A stretch of 64,000 bases of DNA from Edolisoma coerulescens (Eukaryota > Chordata > Aves > Passeriformes > Campephagidae): positions 1,426,440 to 1,490,439 of the forward strand of contig VWZW01006278.1 in NCBI GenBank assembly GCA_013397115.1, written 5' to 3'. This document shows positions 53,342 through 64,000 of the stretch, in pieces (positions within the stretch are counted from its first letter, which is position 1; each line of letters starts with the position of its first letter). A program made the position numbers and the translations under genes. The notes below the pieces were generated by a model. That model saw only the letters and a list, made by a program, of their open reading frames with translations, was not told the origin of the DNA and ran no database searches.

Positions 53342-54058
53342 TTTTGACTCTCTGTTGGAACAGATCATCAGTCCCAGCTGGGAGGCAGCAACCACCAGCG
53401 CTGCCTTTCACGTCACTGCAGAAGGGCTGACATTCCCTTGTGCCCCGACCCCCAGGGCCACAACCATGTCTGGAAAGCTTAGACAGCACTGGGATTTTGA
53501 TAGTGTCAGTAGGCAGTAAACCAGGGGAGAAACATGGCACAGGCCTAGGCTAAAAAGAGTCTGAAACAGCAAGGGAGTGGAGCAGCAAAGTGAAGGCTGC
53601 AAGGAGGAGATGCGTGTCCTATAAAGTTCTTGTACCAGATATTACGGAGGAAGAAAAGGCAAAAACAGCATAGGTGTAATTAAAATATTGTAAATTTCGA
53701 AGCAGATTATTTTGTTGGGAAAATGAGTGTTTAGGTGCCAATTAACAAGAAAGTGGCCAACTAAGCCTCCTCTTGCTGTAAAATCTCCGCGTGAGTTTCA
53801 TGGGGGCCAGTCTTCTTTTTTATTCTCCTGGCCTCAGTGTTCCCTCCTGTTCTGCACCTGTTCCTGTTCGATTTCAGGGACTTTTCTGAACATGCTCTAC
53901 TAGAGATGTGCACACAAGGAGTCTTGCAAAGCACTGATGAATCAATGAATTTTGGAGTTAGACCTTTGAATGTACTCTAGGATCATAGCTGCTTTTTCGA
54001 TTCAGTTGATCACTAACTAGCATAACTTCTCTGCATTTCTCTGATGCACCCACACTTG

Positions 54059-54082
54059 TCTCCTCTCCTCTCCTCTCCTCTT
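54059..54082. repeat. Pentanucleotide microsatellite (TCTCC)n
   Basis: Between four and five uninterrupted copies of a CTCTC/TCTCC unit form a pure pyrimidine tract on the plus strand. It is likely to vary in length between individuals. Confidence 0.85.
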
Positions 54083-55620
54083 GTTTCCAAGCAATATGTG
54101 CCAGGCTTACAGCAAAAATTCTAATTATTTCTCATCTTTATTCATATTATTCCTGTCACTTAAGGTGACTTGGCTCTTCCGACTTGATTTTTTGACTGTC
54201 GTCCTTATTTACAGCATCTCCACAGCACTGTCAATTTAAGACCCACCTTTTGTGCAAAGGCTGTTAATGAATCTCGTAATTTCAAAACTGATGTTCAGGG
54301 AACTTGTTGATAGAGACCATTATTGCACGACTAATAAAAAATAGCGAACAAGAGAGTGGAGTTGATTAGGTGACAGTGAGCCCTGATTTGGCTCTCCAAA
54401 TGTTTATTCGGTAATAACTAGTCTGAGGATGGACCTGGTGACTCTCCTAATAAAATTATTTTGGAGGGCTGGCAGCCAGAAGAAAATATTTTTATTAATG
54501 GTGTATGCAGGGTTCTAGAAGTTTCTCAGAGAAGAAAAGAGACATGAAAACCCATAATTATAAATCAATCATTTTCTTATTGTAAAAGGCATTTAATGGA
54601 AATTTATTTAATTCATTTGGAACAGGCAAATGAGAACTTAATTCCTTTAGATAATTTGTGTAACTGTAAACCATGTCAGAATAACCCACACACACATTTC
54701 TTGTCAGATTTAACATCTACTGGTGACCATGAGAAACTAAAATGATAGGTCTTTATCATCAGATGTTTCAAAAGACCTTTCTTACTGCTGGATCTCTTTC
54801 AAGATGCCGTGTTCTGAGAGCATCTGTAGCAACCTGTTATTGACAGATGTGCTCTCTGTAGCTGGTATGTCAGTCCTGCTGCTATGTCCTGCTGACTAAT
54901 AAAGTTTGTTGCTGGTGTGTATTTGTAGAGTCTTTTAAGTCTATTAGGTTGTGGAATAGCCTTCTGAAAGAAGTAGTAACTCATTGCTTAACTATTGGAA
55001 ATTAGTGGGAAACGGTGCTTGATAATGCCGCGTGGATTATCTGCTTTGCTTCCACAGAAAAAAGGGAAGGGCAAGAGCAAGGTGTCTGGAAAGCCCTTCT
55101 GAGGCCTTAACTATTTTTGCAAAATTATCTTTCATATCTGCTCATAACCAAGAGACTGCCCACAGCTTAGTGACCTGTTGTCATTTACTGGCATGCCATG
55201 GCTTACACAGGCACTTAAGATGGTGATCTTCTGTTCCTTCTTGTGCAGAAGTGGGAGAATATATCTCCTTGATAAAACGAGAGTACGTTCTTAAATGAAA
55301 AATGGAGCTTGGAGAGTAGAGAATGTGATAACCATGACTGTGGGGAATGCAGTGCTTACTGCTACAAAAGCAAAAACTCTGTGTACAAGAAAGGTTCTAT
55401 CCAATCACCGTGTGTTCTGTGTCCTGTCTTCTTCTTCTCACTAAAAAAATAAAGTCACAGCCCCAATTAAGTCATTCTTGGAGAAATCAAAATTTTAAAA
55501 TGTAAGCCAGAAAAAATGTGAAACTGGAATATAAGCGCATGCTAATAAATCTGTAGCAACATCAGCTGTTCAGAAGAGAGCATGTCCATGTAGGGAGTAC
55601 ATGTGTTTCTTACTGTACCC

Positions 55621-55641
55621 TGCGGAAGAGAACGTTCCGCA
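55621..55641. repeat. Short hairpin TGCGGAA...TTCCGCA
   Basis: Perfect 7-bp arms are separated by 7 bases. The nested palindrome GAACGTTC (55630-55637) gives three CpGs in 21 bases of otherwise AT-rich intron. Confidence 0.8.
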
Positions 55642-58600
55642 AGTATTTAAACTTCTTCTCCTGCAGAAAAAGGAAAATCATGTAACTGCTGCTGCCTTTT
55701 GGTCTGAGATACACAAAACAAAGCAGGTTTTGCACTGAAGACCTGTAATATTGATCATTCCAACAGCTGGTTTCTGTGAATGATGCTTATTCACAAGTCC
55801 CACATCCAGTTGTCCTTACGATCTCTTGTTGGTCTTGTGTTGTTTATATACAGTATGGTGTCAGGAATGCTCTATGGTTGTGATGCTTAATGAAATGCAG
55901 TGCCCAGATAATGAGCAAAAGGAGTAACAGGCCCTAATTTTGGATGCAAGGAAGTAATTATTGTGAATGTTCATTGTTAGTTTGTAACTTGACCTGCTAG
56001 TGACTAAAGTATGTTTGGTATCAAGCAAGATAACCTAAAATATATACATTCCACATGCTGTCTTAGAAGCCCAGTGTTGTAGTAGTAAAATACCACCTTC
56101 CCCATAGAGTTTTCTAACAGCTGTTTATTCTTGTGGTTATTTCAGTTGGATAATAAAATAAGTGACTCTTTCTGGCACTCCCACCTACTCAGATTCTTTC
56201 TGCCCAGAGCTCCGGAATAGCTCTTTCAAATCCTTTATCCTAAGGAAACCAGCGGGTGTGAGGTATAATAAGATCTGTCTTTTCAAGATTATCTAGTGCC
56301 TTGATGAGGGAGGTTGGATGTTGCAGTGGGAAAACACTGCAACGTATTCATCTGTCGTGCTAATCCTGTGCTCTGTTCCTTCAATCCTTTTATCACAAGG
56401 GTCCAGCCTGGATGAAACCTTTCCAAGTTCTTGGGTGTTAGAGTTGAGTGGAGAAGTCTAAATGGCAGTCAGAGCTATAACTTTTTCCGTCCGTAGTGTG
56501 TGAATATTCACTGTTGTGTTGCTGTTCCAAGGGGGAACTGGGGAAAATTTCCTTGCAGCAAGAGTGCCTGTCAGCACAGGATGCAGAATGCTTTAAGTAA
56601 AACTGTCTGCATGAAGTGCTACAAGCAATAGAACTGGCATTATGATTTTTTAGCTACTTTGAGACCACTGGAAAGGTATTGGAAACATTGACCTGTTGGA
56701 GACCTTAAAAATACCAACCCTTGCTTTTTGGTACTCCTGCTCCAAAATGGTGTTTTGTTTACAAGCAAGGCAATACTGGAATTTATTTTTCTGTATCTCT
56801 TTGATTTAGACAATGCCACAGTTGGTCCCAGTGAGGAGAAGGTCCTTGGAGAGAGAACAGAAATGATAAATATATTGATGAAAAATGCATAAGCTGCACG
56901 CAGGGTGGTATTAACAAAAGCTGCTGCAGGGGAAGGTAATGAATTGGGGAATGCACAGTCCAAGGTGACAGGACATCCCGTATAAAGAAGGTCGGGAGCT
57001 GGAACAGAATCAGCCTTCTAAAGAGAGCCTGGATCTGGATCTCCTTCACTTTGAGTCCTAGGAGGGAGAGCAGTGCGTGCCAGCAGTGCTAAAATTCATG
57101 GAAGTGCCTTCCAGATGGAGCTCCACTCTGAATGTGTGACAAACAAGCCAGGCTAAGCAGTGCTTGTTGTTCCCTGGAGCCTGTCTGGAAGGGAGACAAG
57201 AGTCCAGCTGAACCTCTGGCAGGTATTAATACACTGAAAGCCTACATATGGTGGAGATTAAAATGGTTTACCTGGAAGAGTGAAGAGGTCAGCAGGGAGA
57301 GCCCTCACTTTCACGGACTTTGCTTTGTAAGAAAATGGGGTGCTGTCTTCTGCCTCCTGGTTAATTTGGACAGAGATCTTCTGTAAGAATATCACTGATG
57401 TGAAAGCTGGCTGGATTATGCATGTCATCAACAAACTCAGTGTTGAAGTTGTTGAATGGGTTGAGGCCAGGGGGAAACTCAGTGTGTGTTCTTTGCAAAT
57501 AAATTATTTGGTTGCTTGATTTGGATGTGAATTTGTCCCTTCAAAAAGTAGCATTGCAGAGAATCTTAGCTGATGCTTTGCCTGCAGGAGTAATCTGGCC
57601 TTGTGGAAAAAACAGCAGTTGTGTTGCCTAGAGGTGGTAGGCTCAATCAGAGTCCACCTGATTGGCATGTAGTGCACATCCCAGCATTGTAACTTCTGCT
57701 GCCATGTGCTCCTGGTCCTGAGGAAGAAATTGCTGAGCAAATGAGTAGTATCCAGACTTGAATTTAGCAAACATGAATTAAATCTTTATCCTTTGCAGTA
57801 GGACTTTCAAAAGGGATGAAAAAAAAAGAAAAGGGTTCTGGAGGATTCATGTTTTTACTAATTAGACACTAAAAATTATAGAAGTACTAAAAAAAAAAAT
57901 AAAATAAACCCTTAGCTCTTGCCCCAGGCATGAATTTACTAGCTTTAGTTTGTTGTTCAGTTCGGTTCATTGATCTTGTCACAATTGATGATTCATTGAG
58001 TTGTGACTACTGTAGAAATTACAATGCACAGATGTAGCTGAACTGCACATCTGTGTGTTCCCAATGTGTTAATGATTTAAAAATGCACTTTCTCTCTGGC
58101 CATCCACTGTGCTTCAAGTGCCAGCTGACATTTTGTATTACTGAGCCATTTGTTGTAGTTGGCAGAGGGAAAGTCTTTTGGTTCTCCTTGTACTTTTTTG
58201 GTGACTTTTCTCTGTATTTCAGATAGCTGAATTTGATTTTCCCAGCAACCCTGGCCTTGCAGAATGCGAGTTGTGATGTCTCTCTCTTTCTTCAGGCTGC
58301 CACCTTTTTCAGTGTCACCTCCTTTCTCCTGGTGTTTGCTTGCAGCAGATGGGGTTATTTCCTGCACCGAATCACAGGGAACATGTCAAACTCAAAAGCG
58401 GGATTTTCTGGTTTCCTGACTTGCCCAGGATTCTGAATTTTAATTTTTGACGTTTGTGTGAGGTGGTGTTGACTTTGGAGAAGACCTCAAAAACTTTCAG
58501 TGTATTGGCTTAAAGGCTGATTGGCACCAGGAATTCAAGAATGTGAGGCAACCGTAAAATGTTTTAATTGTTAAACCTACCCCTAGCCTCTTCCCCTAAT

Positions 58601-61600
58601 TCAAACCACTATTCAGATTGGCCCTTATTAGAGACTTGCATTTGATCAAAGCAGAAATCTGAGGAGTTGTCTGTCTAATGGGTTGTGGCTTTGCATTGAT
58701 GAGGCAAGCTATACCCACTATTAAGTCATAGTAAGGTTATGGCTATGTTGTGTAGTTAATGCATTTTCTTGTGGTTACATTCTGTCTCTAACACCACTTT
58801 CCAGTGCAGACAAACCCATAAGACTGCTTTTGCTTCAGGCCTTTCAGGGAGTACCCAGGGAGAGCAGACTGCATCTGTTCAAGCACGTACCAGCCAATGT
58901 ACCTGGCTCTGTATCCACTTCCAGTTTGATCACAGGCTCTGTGGTAAGAGGGTCCTTGTCTGGTATCTCTCAGTTGCATCCTCTTTGGTTCAGCCATGCA
59001 GACATTTCTTAAAGGCAGATGAAAGGATATCTTTAAGAAATTATGTACTATACCATCCAAAAAAAGTGCAAAGCTACTGTAAATCCAGCACTAACTGGTC
59101 AGTTTATTCCAATAATACGTAGTTCCAGTGTTGAAACTGTATAATCTCAACTTCAATCTAAGCCATTTGTCTCTTCCTGAGACTGTAAACCCTCTTCTCT
59201 GCCCTATATCTCTGAGATCCCTTTTTCCATGTAAGCTTCTGTAAATTCTCTTCAACGGGATGAAGATTTGAGCTCAGTAAGCCCCTGTTGTTTGGCTCAT
59301 TTTCTAGCACCTGGCTTCCTTTTTAGCTCGTACTGAAATTCTCTGTGCTGTTTTTGTGCTTTTCTAGAAATACATGCATTGCAATTCGCACTGTATTTTG
59401 CTGCAGTAAGAAACAGCTGCAGTGATTGAAACTGAAGGTTAGTCTCTCCCACGTATTTTTTTGCCAGGAGTCAGTGCTGAGTGCCAGAGGAGTCTGTAAG
59501 GACCATGCTTGGGGTGACAATTCCTTCAAGTATGTGCTTCTCTCGCCTCTACTGATGTGTACCTCAGGCATTTTTGAACTAAAGGTAGTGGGTTTAGTCA
59601 GACTAATGAAAGAAGAATCTAGTTAGGCTTTGAACTTTAACTTCTGGTGTGCATATAATACTGCGTATAGCAAGATGTTTCTCAGCTTCACTGTGTGGTC
59701 TGTGAAAAAAAGCCTGTTAATTTCTAGTATCATTTATACCCTGCAGTGTTTGTATTAGAAGGGACAGTGGGTTGTTATTATTATTAGAAGGGACTCTGGA
59801 TTTAATGGCTCTCTTTGCATCTGTGCTTGTGTCTTCATACTGAAAAGTGCTGGTATATTTAGCTGTAATTTAACCTATGTTGTTTGCAACAGCAAAATTA
59901 CATGTCCTTATGTGGTAGAAACAGGGCTTGGCAGCACTGTGGAGTTACTTTACCTTATCTGGCACAGTACTGAATACTGTGAGCCCTTTCAATTGCCATC
60001 TTCCAGGACTCCTTCCATCTTGCAGGTTGAGCATATGGTTTTGCTCATTCCTGTGGCAACCGAGAACACATCTGGAAAACTCCAGGAGCCCTGTTCGTCC
60101 AGGTGATTCAGTGTACAGGGTCAGACTAGACAAAAGACAAAAGTTGAGGAGGGGTTTTGTGATGAGCACTAGGAGGGAAATCGCCTCAGTGACTCAGGGT
60201 ATTTTTTCTTCAAATTTCTTGTGTTCAGATTACCTTGTACTTGCTTTTATTCAGATGTAGTATGTTGGATGTTGCCTCATTAATCCTGCACAGTTTGTAG
60301 CAGCAGCCTGTCTTTGTTATTTATAATGCAAGATGCTCCATGGTTGTGAGGCAGGCTGGCGGCAGGATGTGCTTTGCATCTTGCCTCAGTAGCTCTGGTG
60401 ATGGTGTTTCCCTCAAGGGAAGGGCTTAGCAGCTGTGGAAGGCTACATCCAGGTCTTCCTTATGTTGATTTTGGCAGCAGAAGCATGCACGTTCTTCATT
60501 TCCAGACCCGACTAAGGGCTTTTACCCAGCAGAGGCAAATTTCAAAAGCCATCAAGCACCAGGGCAATTTTTCACTCCCTACCTCACTAAAATTCAGCCC
60601 TGGATCAGTGAATCTGCCCAAGTATTCGGGATCCCCAGTTCAAGATTTTGAGCTACTTGATGCAAATGAAGGATGGTAAATGACAGTCACCCATCAAGAC
60701 TTGATTGAAGTCAGCTTCCACTTTTTTCTTAGAACATTTAATCCTAACACAACTGAGCTGTTATTTGTGAGGTATACAAGTCCTAAGCAATGCTGGAGTA
60801 AATTGAGGAATGGAGCTGAGCCAGACAGAGCAGGTTCTTTTCATCTTTTCTTCCTCTTTTATAGGCAGAGAGGCAAGAGAACTCAGAAGTGTCCTGTGTT
60901 CCATCTAGTCCTACGCTGCTGAATAGTGCCTTTATCTGACCAATGGCAAATACATAAAAAGTGTTCACGAAAAAAATTAAAATGGCATGTTTAACAAAAC
61001 TGTCTGAAACGTAAGTCACAAAACTTGACAGCTCATCTTCTCCACCTTCCTAACGACCGTGTCACTAACACTCATTGAAGCACAGAATTGAAATGCCTTC
61101 TCTTATCACTTAACCTGTTCCTTTATGGTATACCTTTTTTTTTTAGAATTGCAACGCTGTTGGCCTTTAGATCAGTGCTGCTATTCTAAGCCTGGCAAGT
61201 GCTGGTTTTCTGTGTCTGAAAAATGAGTCTGCAGAATCTGAATATAACCTAGTGATTCATTACTTCATGCACTTTTCAGTTTGAGATATGACATGCTGAA
61301 TTTCATGGAAACTGGACCTCACTGCCAAATAACAGAGTTTGAACTTGTTCTCCTTGTGGCATTAATTTGCAGCTACTATGGAGGATCGGATAGAGTGGTG
61401 CAGGCACAAGATTCACCAGCAGAAATTACCCAGATTCCAGTTACGCAGTTAACAAGGACTCCATAGTGCTTAGTGTGACCCTGTCAGCATTTTTTAACTT
61501 ATTTTGGCATTTATTGTAGAAGGTCATTCTATCTTTATGACATTCCTGACAAATACGCATTGAAAACTGGGATCTTTAGAACTGAAGCTTTGTTGTTAAA

Positions 61601-63778
61601 TACAAGTTTCAGTAGAGTTTTGGCTAAACCATAGGAAGTTTTGCTCGTGTTTCATCCCATCACCCGTGTGTGTCCCAGGCTATTTTTCATTCTCAGTTAG
61701 GGAGGGGAAGTGAACATTGTTTCTAATTGAAGTGTTGCTGCCTTTACAGTAAGCAGCATTTAAGGGAGGATGCAGAAGTCCAAAGTTTGTTTAGAATAGA
61801 GGTGCAGCTCTTTAGGTTGACTGTGCTTATCTTTAGTACACCAGTCAGCTGCCTTAGATGATAACCTTTCACTTCAACAATAGAATTAAAAGCAGCTTTT
61901 GTTTATTCCTGTACCATAATATTTTTATAAAAGAAGTCTGCATATGATCTGCTAAAGCTTTTCAGGGAAGCAGAAGTATACTGAGTGCCATTTTTCAGGA
62001 CGTATTTGTGTGTTACCGTGTCAGCTGCTTTGTGCAGCAGTGCAGGGTAGGCATTCTACTTGCTGCTCTCTCAATAGATCTGTTGTTTTTCATAAAGACA
62101 CTTTACAAGTGCTTTACCAGTCTGCCTTTTTAAGTAATGTGTAGAGGGTTTCCTCTATGAACTCTTGAGTATTTTCCAAAACAAATAAGTTGGAAATTAC
62201 ATTTGGCAAACCCTAAACTCTGAATAATGCAGGTGCAACAAATGTTCTTATTCTGTTTCCTTCAGTTAGAGCTTAATTTCTTGGTGCTGAGCATTTCCAC
62301 CCATCATAGAAGTGCTCCTTGCTCTCGCATCTAGGTGTGATTGGGTGATGCTATTTGAGTAATTGTGTCTGAGGGGACTCTTCTTCATTTGGGATTAACT
62401 CAGTACTTGTTTTACACCAGAAATGTTATCCGCTACTCCAGTTCTGAGACCATGCTAGGTGGAAAAGCTCTGGATAAAAAAGTGAGCCTTGCACCATCTT
62501 ACTTGTGCAACTTGAGTTGGTTCCCTGGATGGCAGTGGAGGAAGAAGGCTCAGCTCACAGGGGGGGCACAGCAACCTCCTGTACTATGGTTTGCCTGTGT
62601 CATTAGAGTAATGAAGGCTTGGATTGTGGAACCTGGTAGCAGAGCCCCTGAAACAGCATGGCCATGCAAGCACAGTGTGCTACGGTGAGCTCTGCACGGG
62701 CATCTGAATGTCCAGGTAAGAGACAGGACAGTAGGTGGGTACACACAAACCTGTGCGTGTGACACGAGATAACACAGAAACGAAATGATCGCCTGGAATA
62801 TCACTGGTTACAGCATAATCGTTGCTCGAATCCTGAAGAGATCCAATTGGAAAGGAAGGATTTGTAGTCCTGTGTCTTGGTGAATGTGCTGCGGAAGGGC
62901 CTCTGTCTTAGCATGGGAAAAAAATGTGAAGAAGCTTGTGTGAAAATATGAAGTGTGGGTGATGAAGCATTGCGGGTGCCTGGTGAGAGTCAGCACCTCA
63001 GTGGAATGCCATATATCAGGGAGAAGCATGAGTCTTTCAAATAGAAAAACAGTGGAGTCTATTGTCTTAGAGAGCTCAGGGTGGTAGCTGGACAGCCTTC
63101 ACTGAATGCTCAGGCCTCAGCAATTTAATATTGGGTCGCTTCACAGCTCTGCCTGACAAGGATATACTTTTATTCTGTTGTGCATTAGTGTAATCCGAAG
63201 AGAATTTCCAAGGAGCTTCTGAAACCTTTTTAAGATAACAGCTTTTGAGGCTCCGTGACATTCAGAATGTTAAATGCTGAAAAAAACCTTAAAGGAACAA
63301 GAAATTTTATCATGTGAATATTCACGTTTTTAATAAAATAAAACAACTAGTAATGGAAGGAAAGGAAAAAAGAGGCAGCACAGTCTCAGGCAAATGACTG
63401 GCAGAGTTTCACTAGTTAAAAATAAGGAAGGTCCTGAAGTGTAATGGAGTGAATCACTTATGACCAGTTTTACGGTAGAGTAATCTGACATTTACTTTCT
63501 ATGGTAAATACAGAAAATGATAGTGAAATGCTGAAAATGCGATGTCATAAAAGTTACAGCCTCCTCATCAAGTTTATTATGCTTTGGGAGATACAAGGTC
63601 TTGGTTGCTCCCTGGAATAGTTAAGATGTTTGAAATTTAGACACTGAAATGTAAACTAGTCCTTTGCTACCCGTAGGTTTCAAATGGTCAAATATCAGCA
63701 CAATTACGCAGCCGACCAGTTCTGCTCGAGTGCCCATTGCCCGCAATTGGCTGCACATCAGTTGGTCGTGATCTGCAG

Positions 63779-63792
63779 GTTTCCACGGAAAC
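63779..63792. promoter_or_regulatory. X-box-like palindrome GTTTCCACGGAAAC
   Basis: The two 6-bp arms are exact reverse complements around AC, and the sequence fits the RFX X-box pattern RYYNYY-N(1-3)-RRNRAC. With one bulged base the symmetry extends to TGCAG and CTGCA on the two sides. Several CpGs and the inverted pair CGACCA/TGGTCG lie within the preceding 80 bases, unusual for this AT-rich intron. Confidence 0.35.
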
Positions 63793-64000
63793 TGCATGTA
63801 CCACTACCTGTGAATAATAGAGAATGGCAGCTGTAATGAGAGAATCTGGGGCAAATTGTGTAAATACTCGTAACTAGATTACAGTGGTAAAATATTTTCA
63901 CTCTAGATGAAGATTTAACTTCCAGGCTTAAGGAGATTAAACTGAAGAGGTCTAGGAAAGAACCTGTCCTTGTGAAATCTGGGGATGAGTGTTTTAAAAG

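Larger units (their letters stand above)
46394..64000 (+). other. PTPRF: Downstream PTPRF intron, non-coding to window end
   Basis: The intron starts at the strong donor GTAAGGG and runs past the window edge, so it is at least 17.6 kb long. The next exon should begin Ig domain 2 and encode a segment containing IDMGPQLKVVE. I scanned the plus strand for ATGGG followed by CC and CA codons in that frame and found no match. No clear CR1, SINE or LTR copy is visible here. The region holds a short pentanucleotide repeat, several inverted repeats and a few conserved-looking AT-rich segments. Confidence 0.85.

Noticed and set aside
53795..53825. ATGGGGGCC as the start of the Ig2 exon (IDMGPQ)
   Set aside because: Reads Met-Gly-Ala-Ser and the neighbouring codons do not fit the LAR Ig2 sequence.
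1..64000. CRISPR arrays, operons, prophage or other prokaryotic systems
   Set aside because: Nothing of the kind is present; spliced exons and vertebrate retroelements show a bird nuclear genome.

Overview
This window looks like intronic DNA from a bird, most likely a songbird. It holds two short coding exons of one large receptor gene and old, decayed retrotransposons. There are no bacterial features: no operons, ribosome binding sites, rRNA genes or CRISPR arrays. Almost every open reading frame is short and has no recognisable protein signature. The bird assignment rests on several CR1 LINE 3' ends and on a tRNA-Ile-derived SINE with a CR1-like tail. That SINE resembles the TguSINE1 family described from zebra finch.

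The only protein-coding sequence I can support is a pair of plus-strand exons at 43390-43535 and 46252-46393. Together they encode the first immunoglobulin domain of a LAR-type receptor protein tyrosine phosphatase. Residue choices at the positions that separate the paralogs favour PTPRF (LAR) over PTPRD and PTPRS. Both exons have GT-AG borders and join in phase. The exon for the signal peptide and the exon starting Ig domain 2 were not found, so the window sits inside the large 5' introns of the gene.

Layout: 1-43389 is upstream intron or 5' gene territory. It holds an ancient CR1 reverse-transcriptase relic (about 1229-1885), an antisense LTR (about 5286-5581), four more plus-strand CR1 3' ends (about 13105, 19094, 25688 and 26365), the tRNA-derived SINE (32863-33002) and a probable reverse CR1 remnant (39621-39674). 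A CpG-dense patch lies at 7118-7225 and a GC-rich block at about 40700-42055. 43536-46251 is the 2.7-kb intron that splits the Ig1 domain. 46394-64000 is downstream intron with no exon and no clear transposon, but with several palindromic or conserved-looking AT-rich segments.

I found no new biological system. The items most worth checking are the CpG patch with a consensus splice donor, the LTR bordered by a 15-bp inverted repeat, the tRNA-Ile SINE, and the palindromic candidate regulatory sites at 15438 and 63779. Conservation could not be measured here, so the regulatory suggestions are inference.
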